DNA from: DATJPR01 sp963811705
Lineage (GTDB): Bacteria > Bacteroidota > Ignavibacteria > UBA10030 > UBA6906
Length of the DNA: 64,000 nt
NCBI GenBank assembly: GCA_963811705.1
Contig: CAWESL010000015.1
Coordinates: 1-64,000, forward strand
Reading direction: 5' to 3'
Under the pieces are notes generated by a model, which saw nothing but the letters and a program-made list of their open reading frames with translations, searched no databases and was not told the DNA's origin. The position numbers and the translations under genes are program-made. Below are positions 32,821 through 42,300 of this stretch, one piece after another; within the stretch, counting starts at the first letter, position 1, and each line of letters starts with the position of its first letter.

Positions 32821-33000
32821 TGGTACTCTCCGTTTCTATTCAGGCGACAAATTGCCGATAATTCCTTCAAATGTAAATGGAGGAGAGTCTGGCGTCGTCG
32901 TATTGATGTGGCCGGCGGGGAATTTTCCCGGCAGGAACTTTTTGATCCAAATTTGTGTAGTAGAGTTGTTCCCGCGTTATCCACGATATTCTGATCGCTC

Positions 33001-33414
33001 ATGAACCGTCTCGCCCTACAACGCTCGCCATGGTGGATCATCGCCTCATGGCTCATCGTTGTTACCCTGACAGCCGATGCGATCAATTTAGACGACCTGG
33101 TTCCCGGCGTGTACGTCGCTCACGACGAGGTCGAAGCCTCCAGTCTGATTTCGGGTCTTTCGGTCACCCGTCCCGGAGTCGCTCCTGCGCGGCATCTCCC
33201 GTCGAAGTTCTCTCAAACCCGATCGCGCGCGCACAACGGGTCAGGCAAGGCGGCGCGGATCGTTTTTGACGAGGACAGTCCTTCCGAAGCTGCGAAACCC
33301 ATCGAGATTTCCCTTCATCCCATCAACATCAATCCGGATGAACAGGCCGCTCTGGTTGTCCGCGGCGGCCCGGAAAACCCGTTGCATCATCTGCATTGTA
33401 TCCTTCTGATTTGA
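33001..33414 (+). CDS. Hypothetical exported small protein at the head of the efflux cluster
   Basis: A 137-residue frame with one N-terminal hydrophobic segment (WWIIASWLIVVTLTADA) and no domain I recognise. Its last residues include HHLHC, which could bind a metal ion, and several Asp/Glu lie in the middle (FDEDSP). It precedes DUF2279, an outer-membrane-like protein, TolC, adaptor and RND genes on the same strand, so an accessory role in metal efflux is conceivable. The start is not supported by a strong ribosome site. Whether it is a real gene is likely but not certain. Confidence 0.5.
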   Translation: MNRLALQRSPWWIIASWLIVVTLTADAINLDDLVPGVYVAHDEVEASSLISGLSVTRPGVAPARHLPSKFSQTRSRAHNGSGKAARIVFDEDSPSEAAKPIEISLHPININPDEQAALVVRGGPENPLHHLHCILLI

Positions 33415-33469
33415 CATCCCCGTTCTCTTCTCGCGTGGTACTCCTTTAGTCAAACGTTGGAGGGTCTCA

Positions 33470-34351
33470 ATGACCTTGCGCAAGATCTTCATCGCTCTTG
33501 CGATCCTCCAGCCATTGGCGGTCTCCTGGAACGTCTTCGCGCAGCGCAATGTCGCACTTGACACAAGTGTGTCGGCAGGCGTGAATCCTGGCCGGCTCGC
33601 GATCGTCGGCGCCATCACAGGGGCAACCGTGGTTGGAGTGCATCTCTATCAACAGCAGGCGTGGTGGCAGGGACCAAGAGCGCCGTTCCGGTTCGAGAAC
33701 GATTGGGATTATGCCATGAATGTGGACAAACAAGGCCACGCTTACGGCGCGTATCTCCTGTCGCATCTCTTCGGCTATGCGATGCGCTGGAGCGGCGAGG
33801 ATCAGCCGTCAAGCGCGCTTTACGGTTCGCTGTTCGGGCTTGGCTATCAATTATATGTCGAAGTGGAGGACGGGTTCCACAAGGATTACGGGTTCAGTCC
33901 GGGGGACGCGATTTCGGACGTCGCCGGTGCGTCCGTTCCCCTGCTGCAGGAAACCTTTCCCGTGCTCAAATCCTTCGCGCTGAAATGGAGCTACTACCCC
34001 AGCAAGGAATATCTCGACGCGCTGAAACAACAACAGTCGCGGGTCTTCATCGACGACTACGAGGGGCAGATCTACTGGTACTCCTGGACGCCACGCGCCG
34101 CGTTCGACGGACCGTCGCTCTCCTGGCTCCCCGAGTGGCTGGGGGTGTCGGTCGGGTTTGGCGCGCGTCAACTCTACGATCCGTCGCTGCGTCATCGCAT
34201 CGTCGCGGTGACTCTGGATGTCAGCCTGTCGCGTATTCACACGGGGAGTGATTTCGTCAACGCCGTGCTGACCGCCCTCGACCATATCCACGTCCCGTCG
34301 CCGGGATTCATCGTCGAGCGCGGCGTGGTAACCTTCGGAATCATCTACTGA
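33470..34351 (+). CDS. DUF2279 domain protein
   Basis: A 293-residue exported protein: signal peptide (about 1-24), then a hydrophobic segment (RLAIVGAITGATVVGVHLY) and the DUF2279/YfiM-like core NVDKQGHAYGAYLLSHLFGY and SLFGLGYQLYVEVEDGF, followed by FSPGDAISDVAGAS. This family is predicted to be membrane- or periplasm-associated and has no known biochemical function. GGAGG-like sequence (TTGGAGGG) lies upstream of ATG 33470. The stop overlaps the next start (TGATGA), so the pair is co-translated. The C-terminal half is beta-rich and could contact the outer membrane. Confidence 0.75.
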   Translation: MTLRKIFIALAILQPLAVSWNVFAQRNVALDTSVSAGVNPGRLAIVGAITGATVVGVHLYQQQAWWQGPRAPFRFENDWDYAMNVDKQGHAYGAYLLSHLFGYAMRWSGEDQPSSALYGSLFGLGYQLYVEVEDGFHKDYGFSPGDAISDVAGASVPLLQETFPVLKSFALKWSYYPSKEYLDALKQQQSRVFIDDYEGQIYWYSWTPRAAFDGPSLSWLPEWLGVSVGFGARQLYDPSLRHRIVAVTLDVSLSRIHTGSDFVNAVLTALDHIHVPSPGFIVERGVVTFGIIY

Positions 34352-34953
34352 TGAAACGCCTCCTGACACTGATGCTCTTCGGAACGACCTTGCTGTTCAA
34401 CGAGAACGCTGTCGGTGCAGAGAGGGACACCGCGACCGTGTGGATCCCGGGAGTGTTGTTCTCCTTCGGCACGACCGACGGATTCATCGTGAACAATGGC
34501 AACGTCCTCTCGGTATGGCTGGGAGCCGGATACGATCTCTCTCCCTCGTGGCGAGTCTCGGCGCTCTTTTCGACCGGGCATCATCACATCGACCCTGCGG
34601 CGGGCCGGCCTGTTTCCGGGACGCTTCTGCTCGGAGCGGGCACGCTGGAGATTCTCTACATCATGCAGAGCAATGCGCCAATCGCCCCCTTTGCAGGCGT
34701 CGGCGCAGGCATTGCAACGATTCTCGACCCTCAGAGCCGCGGGTACAACGGCTGGATGGCCGATATCAGGGCCGGTGTTGAATGGCGACCCTCTGCCGCG
34801 TTCAGCGTGGATGGATTTCTCGGGTGGAATGCATGGACGTGGCAGAACGGCGTCGGGGACAATGTCGCTCCGTTTGAACCATTTCATGTCGGCGACGTCT
34901 CGCTGGGTATCAGCATGATTTTCCACCCTGTGTTTCACCGTCAACGGCTGTGA
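34351..34953 (+). CDS. Predicted outer-membrane beta-barrel protein, unknown function
   Basis: A 200-residue exported protein with signal peptide to about residue 23, and repeated amphipathic strands (VLSVWLGAGYDLSPSWRVSA, GTLLLGAGTLEILYIM, IAPFAGVGAGIATIL, MADIRAGVEWRPSAAFSV). This is typical of a small eight-stranded barrel of the OmpW/porin-like kind. The final residues (FHRQRL) do not end in a classic aromatic residue. It overlaps the DUF2279 stop and precedes TolC, suggesting that it belongs to the envelope efflux operon. Confidence 0.6.
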   Translation: MKRLLTLMLFGTTLLFNENAVGAERDTATVWIPGVLFSFGTTDGFIVNNGNVLSVWLGAGYDLSPSWRVSALFSTGHHHIDPAAGRPVSGTLLLGAGTLEILYIMQSNAPIAPFAGVGAGIATILDPQSRGYNGWMADIRAGVEWRPSAAFSVDGFLGWNAWTWQNGVGDNVAPFEPFHVGDVSLGISMIFHPVFHRQRL

Positions 34954-34987
34954 TCACAAAACGTGTAATCAAGAAATCATCGATGCC

Positions 34988-36286
34988 ATGAGTTCACTCT
35001 GTGAATGGTCCGGTCGAAGGCGAGTCGTGTCGCTGGTCGTTCTGGCCTTCGCCGTTCTGAGCGGTGCAACTGCCCGGAACTCAACCGACACTGTCCGACT
35101 GTCCATCAATGACGCCGAGACCCGATTTCTGCACGGCAACCTCCAGCTTCTTGCCGCGCGGCTGGGGATCGAAGGGGCACGGGCGCAGGTGCTGCAGGCG
35201 GGGCTGTGGAACAACCCCAATCTTGCGTTCGAGCAGAACATCTACAATCCGGAGACCCAGCGCTACTTTGACTTTACGAAGGACGGGAACAGCGAATTGC
35301 AGATCCAACAGCTGGTCCTCCTTGCGGGCAAACGCGGAGAGCAGGTCCGTCTTGCGCAGGCCAATGTTTCCCTCTCGGAAACGTCCTTCCTGGACCTCCT
35401 CCGTTCATTGAAGCTGCAATTGCGCACCGACCTCAATGATCTCTATTACCTTCGTCAATCCGTCGCATTCTATGACGAAAGCCTCGCTGCGTTGACGAGC
35501 ACCATAACGACGGCGACGCGCATGTACGAGGGCAGGACGCTGCTCCTCGCCGAACTTCTCCGCCTGAAGTCTCTGTATTTCTCGCTCGCGAACGAGCGGC
35601 TCGGCCTGGTCATGCAGATGGAAGGGATTCAGCAAGACCTGAAGATCCTCCTTCGTGATACTTCCGCACAGACCCCGGTCTATCTGCCGCGGATCGATAC
35701 CGCACGGGCCGGGTTCGAACAGATCTCGCTCGATTCGGCGCTTGTCCTGGCAACGCAGTCCCGCCCCGACCTCAGGGTCGCTGCAGCCACGGTCTCGCTC
35801 GACGAAGCGAATCTCTCTCTGCAGAAATCGCTTGCCGTTCCCGATCTCACCGTTGCCGGAAGGTGGTCCCGCGCCGGGAGCTACATTCCGGATTACTTCG
35901 CCGTGAGCGTCGCCATCGATCTCCCCCTGTTCAACAGGAACCAGGGAAATATCCTTGCGGCGGAACGGACGCTGGACGCTGATCGTGCGAACCTTCAGGC
36001 CGCCCGGCTGCGCGTGGAGAAGGATGTCGATCTTGCGTATAAGAAAGCGCTGGAATCGGACAGGCTGCTCGGGTCCTCCAGCAGATCGTTCGCGACAGAA
36101 TATGCCACACTCGTCGGCGGGATGATTTCCAATTACCAGAAACGGTACATCAACATTCTCGAGTTTGCAGACTTCTTCGAGTCATACCGTACCAGCATGA
36201 TGCAGATGTATCAGCTGCAGAACAATCGGCTCGATGCCCTGGAAGCGCTGAACTATGCGGTTGGTATGGACCTGGTGAAGCCCTAA
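34988..36286 (+). CDS. TolC-family outer membrane efflux protein (CzcC-like)
   Basis: A 432-residue outer-membrane channel subunit. After a signal peptide (to about residue 30) there are two tandem TolC repeats with long coiled-coil helices (ETRFLHGNLQLLAARLGIEG near 40, ASRPDLRVAAATVSLDEANL-like near 255) and the short strand NPNLAFEQNIYNPETQ typical of CzcC/CusC-type members. It would form the exit duct for the RND pump encoded 3 kb downstream. It precedes the adaptor gene by 20 bases. Length is normal. Confidence 0.85.
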   Translation: MSSLCEWSGRRRVVSLVVLAFAVLSGATARNSTDTVRLSINDAETRFLHGNLQLLAARLGIEGARAQVLQAGLWNNPNLAFEQNIYNPETQRYFDFTKDGNSELQIQQLVLLAGKRGEQVRLAQANVSLSETSFLDLLRSLKLQLRTDLNDLYYLRQSVAFYDESLAALTSTITTATRMYEGRTLLLAELLRLKSLYFSLANERLGLVMQMEGIQQDLKILLRDTSAQTPVYLPRIDTARAGFEQISLDSALVLATQSRPDLRVAAATVSLDEANLSLQKSLAVPDLTVAGRWSRAGSYIPDYFAVSVAIDLPLFNRNQGNILAAERTLDADRANLQAARLRVEKDVDLAYKKALESDRLLGSSSRSFATEYATLVGGMISNYQKRYINILEFADFFESYRTSMMQMYQLQNNRLDALEALNYAVGMDLVKP

Positions 36287-36306
36287 GGGATCGGAAAGGA
36301 AGAACT

Positions 36307-37290
36307 ATGCGCTTACAACAGATGACAGGGCTGGTCGTGATGCTTTCTGTCGTTGCTCTCTCCTGGAACGGATGCACGGACAAGAGCTCGGCGGACCAGC
36401 AATCGTCCAAGCCGCTTGTTGCGCGGGTGACGAACGACGGGGAAACCATCACATTCCCGGACGGATGCCCCGGTCTCGAGCAAATCCAATCGCAGGTGGT
36501 CAAACGCCAAACCGCGATTGTGAGTGTGCTCGCTCCGTCCCGGGTTGTCGCGAGCATTCGGTACATCGGGGCATCGGGCGAGCGGGCGGTCCTCTTCGAT
36601 TCGCCGGATGTCACCACGCTCTACTCGCAGTTCCGGCAGGCGCGGACAAACGTTCAAAAGACGGAGTTGAATCTGCGTCGCGTCAACGACATGTATGCGA
36701 CGCAGGGAGCGACGGCGCGGGACGTGACTGAGGCGCAGACCGATGCGGCGAATGCACGGGCAGGCATGGCGGAGGCGGAAGGGAAACTTCTCGCTCTGGG
36801 CTTCAATCCGAACGAACTTGACAAGGCCGCACCCGGGACCATCTGGCTCATTTCCGACGTCAACGACACCCAGCTCGGCGATGTTCAGCAGGGCGAAGAC
36901 GTCGACATCTACTTCAACGCGTTTCCGGAGAAGAAATTTCCCGGCCGGGCGGTGGCCATTGGCGGAGTCCTTGATCCGACGACGCGGACGGTCAAGGTTC
37001 GGGTGGAGGCCAGTAACCCGGCCGGGTTGTTTCTCCCCGGAATGTTCGCACGCGTGGATTACGGCGATCCGGTAAACAACGTGATTGTCGTTCCGGTGTC
37101 GGCTATCGTCACGGTCGAAGGGAATGACTATGTGTTCGTCGAGACAGCACCGCACGTGTTCGAACGGCGGGAGATCAGCACCCGTTACCCCAGCAAGACG
37201 AGCGTGGTCGTCCTGACGGGCGTCAACGCGGGCGATCACGTCGTGGTCGCAGGTGCGATGCTCCTGAAAGGTCTCAGTTTTGGTTATTGA
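36307..37290 (+). CDS. RND efflux periplasmic adaptor (HlyD/CzcB-like), short lipoprotein form
   Basis: A 327-residue membrane fusion protein. The signal sequence ends in a possible lipobox (SWNGC), so it is probably anchored to the inner membrane. The remainder has a short alpha-hairpin (LYSQFRQARTNVQKTELNLR, then GATARDVTEAQTDAANARAG) and a beta-barrel (GTIWLISDVNDTQLGDVQQG, FPGRAVAIGGVLDPTTRTVK). It ends in a membrane-proximal domain (VPVSAIVTVEGNDYVFVE). It is shorter than typical CzcB (about 380-400), mainly in the lipoyl region, and lacks the His-rich N-terminus often seen in zinc/cadmium adaptors. It links TolC and the CzcA-like pump. Confidence 0.85.
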   Translation: MRLQQMTGLVVMLSVVALSWNGCTDKSSADQQSSKPLVARVTNDGETITFPDGCPGLEQIQSQVVKRQTAIVSVLAPSRVVASIRYIGASGERAVLFDSPDVTTLYSQFRQARTNVQKTELNLRRVNDMYATQGATARDVTEAQTDAANARAGMAEAEGKLLALGFNPNELDKAAPGTIWLISDVNDTQLGDVQQGEDVDIYFNAFPEKKFPGRAVAIGGVLDPTTRTVKVRVEASNPAGLFLPGMFARVDYGDPVNNVIVVPVSAIVTVEGNDYVFVETAPHVFERREISTRYPSKTSVVVLTGVNAGDHVVVAGAMLLKGLSFGY

Positions 37291-37296
37291 TCGGAG

Positions 37297-37800
37297 ATGC
37301 AAATGATCAGGTTCGTCGTCCTCTGCCTTGTCGTCGCGGAGTTGATGCTCCGCGCCCCTGCGGCGGTCGCCGGGGAAAGCGATTCGCTTGAGACTCGTGC
37401 CCCGCGGGTCTCGTACTTGTTCGGTCCCGTGGTCGGCGTGCCGAGCGGCGTGGCGCTCATGGGCGGGATTATCGCACCCCCGCTTTCAGTCAGACTGTCC
37501 GGCGGATACTGGGGGAGCGATTGGAACGGGCTCCAGGCGGATGTGGGGTGGGTCTTTGATGCGGAAGGGCTACTCACCCAGGGAATCTTCGTGGTCGCAG
37601 GGACGTTTCGCGTCAACCCGCGACTCCTGACCGATCAAGGGATGCTGGTCAAGTCGGTGCGTCAGGACCGGTACGTCGGTCTCGCGTACGAAGTCGACTA
37701 TTCCGGGTTCTTTCTTCAGGCGGGACTTGCGAAGGGGCGCGGAGATTATCCCAATCCCGAGGTGCTGCTTCAGGCCGGGTACCTGATTTCACTACGGTAA
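37297..37800 (+). CDS. Hypothetical exported protein in the efflux operon
   Basis: A 167-residue protein with a signal peptide (ending near AVAGE, residue 26). A glycine-rich, strand-rich body follows (YLFGPVVGVPSGVALMGGII, LSVRLSGGYWGSDWNGLQAD, YAVGLAYEVDYSGFF-like). This suggests a small outer-membrane or lipid-facing protein. It starts six bases after the adaptor stop and ends ten bases before the DUF190 gene, so it is firmly inside the operon. I do not recognise the family. Confidence 0.6.
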   Translation: MQMIRFVVLCLVVAELMLRAPAAVAGESDSLETRAPRVSYLFGPVVGVPSGVALMGGIIAPPLSVRLSGGYWGSDWNGLQADVGWVFDAEGLLTQGIFVVAGTFRVNPRLLTDQGMLVKSVRQDRYVGLAYEVDYSGFFLQAGLAKGRGDYPNPEVLLQAGYLISLR

Positions 37801-37810
37801 AAGGAGACTC

Positions 37811-38110
37811 ATGATCCAGGTTCAGGTGTTCTTCGACGAAGATGATCGTTACGAAGAGGCGCCGATGTACGAATATCTGATGCGCTACCTCATCCATCAC
37901 GACATCCGGGGCGCCACCTTGATTTCCGCCATGGGCGGGTTTGGAGCGAAGCATCACCTCCATTTCCCGCGGAAGCTGGGGACGGCGGATGAAGGGCCGC
38001 TTCTGTTACTGTTCATCGACACCGAGGAAAAAGTCCGAAGAGTCCTCCCGCACCTGAAGGTCGTTCTCCAGCAGGGACTCATCGTTATGACGACCGTGGA
38101 GGTGGTATGA
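37811..38110 (+). CDS. DUF190 (PII-like) protein
   Basis: A 99-residue cytoplasmic protein matching DUF190: MIQVQVFFDEDDRYEEAPMY, IHHDIRGATLISAMGGFGA and LPLLLFIDTEEKVRRVLPHL-like segments, ending in TVEVV. DUF190 proteins have the ferredoxin-like fold of PII signalling proteins and often sit beside fluoride (CrcB) or cation transporters. Here it may sense a nucleotide or metal and tune the RND pump. An AAAGGAG ribosome site precedes the ATG. Confidence 0.85.
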   Translation: MIQVQVFFDEDDRYEEAPMYEYLMRYLIHHDIRGATLISAMGGFGAKHHLHFPRKLGTADEGPLLLLFIDTEEKVRRVLPHLKVVLQQGLIVMTTVEVV

Positions 38111-38129
38111 TCATGAAGGAGCATGCGCT

Positions 38130-39062
38130 ATGGCCCGATGGCTGTTGATCCTTGCATCCGTGACCAGTTTGGTCATCGCCGTGACCTGTGCAGGGGCACA
38201 GACGCGATCATCGGATTTTGTCGGGACCGGGGATCTGCGCACCGATCTTTTCGGCTTCACGGAATTGCAGGGGCTGTCCCACTCCTGGCATGGCGACAGC
38301 ACGCTGGCGCCGGCAACCGAACGGAAGTCCCCCATTCTTGCTGCCGGTCTCTCGCTCGTGGTGCCGGGGGCGGGGGAATTCTACAGCGGGACATATTGGA
38401 AAGCCGCCCTGTTCTTTGCTGCCGAAGCCGCGTTGTGGAGTCTGGCGTATTCCTACAACAAACGCGGCGACCGGGGAACTGACGCATTTAATACCTTTGC
38501 CGACACGCACTGGAGTGTCGTGCGCTATATCGACTATACGCTGAAGAACCTTGTGCCATCCGGTTCGCAATACAATCTCTGGAAGAGCGGGGGTCCGCCT
38601 CCATCGACCGTGCCGGATCCATGGGACTATGTCAACTGGAGCGAATTGAACAGGATGGAACACGATGTCTCAGCGACTTCGGAAGGGTCGTTCTATTCTC
38701 ACACGCTCCCGGTCCACGGCGACCAGCAATACTATGAAGAGATCGGGAAATACGAGCAGTTCAATTCCGGGTGGGACGATGTGAGCCCGAACCTGCCGCC
38801 GGACTATGCGACGATCAAGGCGAATGAGTCCGCGAACGCTCTCTCGTACACCTATCAGCGGGCGCAGGCGAACGGATTTTACACGAAGGCAGCGACGTTC
38901 GTCGCCGTCGCCCTGGTGAACCACCTGGTGAGCGCCATCGATGCGGCGTTCTCCGCCTCGGCCTATAACCACGCAATCCGTGCCGAGGTCGGCGTGCAGA
39001 CAGTGCCCGACGGGCTCGGCTCGGTTTCAGTGCCGGTCGTTACGATTCTTGTCAACTTCTGA
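38130..39062 (+). CDS. Predicted membrane protein, DUF5683-like, unknown function
   Basis: A 310-residue exported or membrane protein. After a signal peptide (to about residue 23), the segment ILAAGLSLVVPGAGEFYSGT, then YWKAALFFAAEAALWSLAY, forms a helical hairpin seen in DUF5683-type Bacteroidota proteins. A second hydrophobic segment is near residue 250 (ATFVAVALVNHLVSAIDAAF). The middle is hydrophilic with many aromatic residues. It lies between DUF190 and tatA in the efflux operon. Role unknown. Confidence 0.6.
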   Translation: MARWLLILASVTSLVIAVTCAGAQTRSSDFVGTGDLRTDLFGFTELQGLSHSWHGDSTLAPATERKSPILAAGLSLVVPGAGEFYSGTYWKAALFFAAEAALWSLAYSYNKRGDRGTDAFNTFADTHWSVVRYIDYTLKNLVPSGSQYNLWKSGGPPPSTVPDPWDYVNWSELNRMEHDVSATSEGSFYSHTLPVHGDQQYYEEIGKYEQFNSGWDDVSPNLPPDYATIKANESANALSYTYQRAQANGFYTKAATFVAVALVNHLVSAIDAAFSASAYNHAIRAEVGVQTVPDGLGSVSVPVVTILVNF

Positions 39063-39093
39063 TTGTCCAACAACTCCAGAAAGGAACTTCGTC

Positions 39094-39264
39094 ATGGGAA
39101 ATATCGGCGTCCCGGAACTGCTCGTCATTCTTTTCATGATCCTCATTTTCTTCGGTCCCAAGAAGATCCCCGAGATTGCCCAGGGCCTCGGGAAAGGGAT
39201 CCGCGAATTCAGGAAGGCCGCCCGGGAGCTCGATACAGAGTTGAAGAAGGATGACAAGGACTGA
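39094..39264 (+). CDS. tatA: Twin-arginine translocase subunit TatA
   Basis: A 56-residue protein with the standard TatA layout: one membrane helix (VPELLVILFMILIFFGPKKI), the FGPKKIPEIAQGLGKGIREF hinge and amphipathic helix, and a short charged tail. The ATG at 39094 has AAAGGA about nine bases upstream. TatA forms the pore for folded proteins exported with twin-arginine signals. No tatC or tatB is in the window. It sits between efflux accessory genes and the RND pump gene, 42 bases before the latter. An accessory, cluster-dedicated TatA is possible, but it may just be the genome's main copy. Confidence 0.9.
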   Translation: MGNIGVPELLVILFMILIFFGPKKIPEIAQGLGKGIREFRKAARELDTELKKDDKD

Positions 39265-39306
39265 AACGCAAAACACGCACGACGCTGAAAGAGAATCCTC
39301 TCCGCT

Positions 39307-42300
39307 ATGATACGTCGACTTCTTTCGTTTGCCCTGAATCAGCGCTTCGGGACGCTGGCGTTTACGCTAATCCTGATCGTGGTTGGTGTCTGGTCCTGGA
39401 TCAACCTCAAGAAAGAAGCGTATCCCGACGTCGGCGACACCCAGGTCACCGTGATCACGCAATTCCCGGGACGCGCCGCCACCGAGGTGGAGCAGCAGAT
39501 CACGCTCCCGCTCGAGCGCGCGCTCAACGGCGTCCCACGGGTGATCACCCGACGGTCCAAGACCATTTTCGGGCTGTCGGTCATCCAGCTCACGTTCGAG
39601 GACGGTGTCGACGACTACTTCGCCCGTCAGCGGGTGCTGGAGAAGCTCAACGACGCGGTTCTTCCCGACGGCGTCACTCCCACACTCGGCCCGTTGACCG
39701 GACCGGTCGATGAAATCTTCCGGTATGTGATCGAGGGGACGAACAGCTACACGCCGATGCAGCTGCGCACGCTTCAGGACTGGGTGATTGTTCCACGACT
39801 GCTCCAGGTGCCCGGCATCGCCGACGTCATCAATTTCGGCGGACTCGTCAAGCAGTACCACGTGATCACGTCTCCGGACAGGCTGCTGCGGTACAATCTT
39901 ACCATCCAGAGTGTCATCGACGCGATCACCGCGAACAACATCAACACCGGCGGGAACATCATCAACCGCGGTGGGCAGGGCTTCATCGTCAGGGAAGTCG
40001 GCGCGATCCGGACAAAGGACGACCTGGGGTCGATCGTCGTCGCGTCGTACAACGGCGTGCCGGTGTTCGTTCGCGATCTCGGGAGTGTCGAGGAGTATCC
40101 GCTTCCGCCGACGGGAATCCTCGGGTATACCATCCGCACCGGCGACTCGAGCTTCATCGACGTCAACTCCGGCGTCCAGGGACTCGTGGCAATGCGTCGC
40201 GGAGAGAATCCTTCCGATGTCGTCGATCGGCTCAAGGACCGCGTGAAGGAAATCAACGACAACGATCTTCCGCCCGGGGTCCGTCTCCGCATCACCTACG
40301 ACCGGAGCGATCTGGTCAACCATACGATCGATACCGTCTCCCGCACGCTCTTCGAGGGATTTTCGATCGTCATCATCGTGCTGATGTTCTTCATGGGAAG
40401 CGTCCGTTCGGCCCTGGTCGTGGCGACAACAATCCCGATCGCGATGCTGTTCGCCTTCACGATGACAAAACTGACCGGAATACCGGCGAACCTCCTGTCG
40501 CTCGGTGCGGTGGATTTCGGCATCATCGTGGACGGCGCCGTCGTGATGGTCGAGAATATCATGCGGAGATACAGTCATGCGACGACAGAGGAAAAACAGC
40601 AGGGGATCGTCCGGTTTACCCTGAGTGCCGCGCAGGAAGTGGGACGGGAGATTTTCTTCTCCATTGCCATCATCATCCTCGCCTATCTTCCCATTTTTTC
40701 CTTTCAGCGAGTCGAGGGCAAGTTGTTCTCGCCGATGGCGTATACGCTCGCGTTCGCTGTCACGGGTTCGATGATTCTTGCGCTGACGACGATCCCCGTT
40801 CTCATGACGTTCATTTACCGCAGGCACTTCTCTGCCGACCGTGCCGGCCCGCTGGAGTGGAAAAACCCGGTCTACGTCTGGCTGGAGAAGGCCTATGCGC
40901 GACTCATCAGTATCCTGGCGCCAAAGGCCCGTTGGGCAGTGCCGGCAATTTTCGGCATCGTCGTCATCGTCATCGTCGCGGGCATGCATGTCATCGGCAC
41001 CGAATTCCTGCCCGAGCTGGATGAAGGCGCCATGAACATTCGGTGCTTCTTCCCCGTGGGCATCTCCCTCGATGAGGCGGCGAAGTATGTTCCGACGATC
41101 AGGCATGTCATCTTCCGGCACAAGGAAGTGAATGTCGTGATCTCGCAACTCGGCCGCAATGACGACGGGACGGACCCCTACGGGCCGAACAGACTGGAGA
41201 TCCTCGTCGGGCTCAAGGACTATTCCCAGTGGAAAAGGGACATCACCAAAGCCCAGTTGTTGAAGGAAGTGCGGAGCGAGCTCGAGTCTGCGGTCCCGGG
41301 TGCGTTGTTCTCGTTCTCGCAGCCGATCCTGGACAATGTGACGGAAGCGGTGACGGGAAGCGTCGCGGACCTTGCCATCCTCATCAGCGGCGATGATCTC
41401 ACCCTGATGCGCCAAAAAGCCGATTCGATCCTCGATGTCATCAAGACCGTCCGTGGGGCGACGGAGTACGGCATCGAACAGGAGGGGAACCAGGCCCAAC
41501 TTGTCGTCGAGATCAACCGGGCCGCCGCAGCACGGTTCGGGATCAACGTGAGCGATATCCAGCGAATGATCGAAGCGGCGATTGGCGGCAAACCGATCGG
41601 GCAATTGTACGACGGTGTCGGGCGATTCGACATTGTGGTCCGGTACGCCTCGTTGTACCGCTCCTCCATCGGAGCAATCCAGAACCTGTTGGTGCCTGCC
41701 CCCGGGGGGAGCCGCGTTCCGTTGTCGGAACTTGCCACGATCCGCCTCACGGATGGACCCACCGTCATTCAGCGGGAGGATGGGAAACGCCAGATCTCCG
41801 TGCGGACCAATATCCGTGGGAGGGACCAGGCCGGGTTCGTTGCCGAAGCGCAAGAGAAGGTCATGCGCGCGATCTCCCTTCCGCGGAACTATACGCTGGA
41901 CTGGGGCGGACAGTTCGAAAACCTCTCCCGTGCCGCGGCGCGTCTCGAGATCGTCATTCCCCTGACCATCGGCATCATCTTCCTGATACTCTTCTCGATG
42001 TACAAAAGCGTCAGGAATGTGATGGTCGCGATGTCCATCATCCCTTTCGGGGTGATGGGCGGGCTCATCGCCCTCTTGGTCCGGGGGTACAGTTTCAACG
42101 TGTCGGCCGGCGTCGGGTTCATCTCGCTGTTCGGGATCTCCATCATGAACGGGGTTCTGTACGTTTCCCGCGCGAATCGTTTGCGGGAAGACGAAGGGAT
42201 GGAACTCGATGAGGCGGTGCAACGCGCGGCCGTCATTCAGCTCCGGCCTCTCATGATGACGATGATCCTCGCGATCTTCGGATTGATCCCCGCAGCCCGG

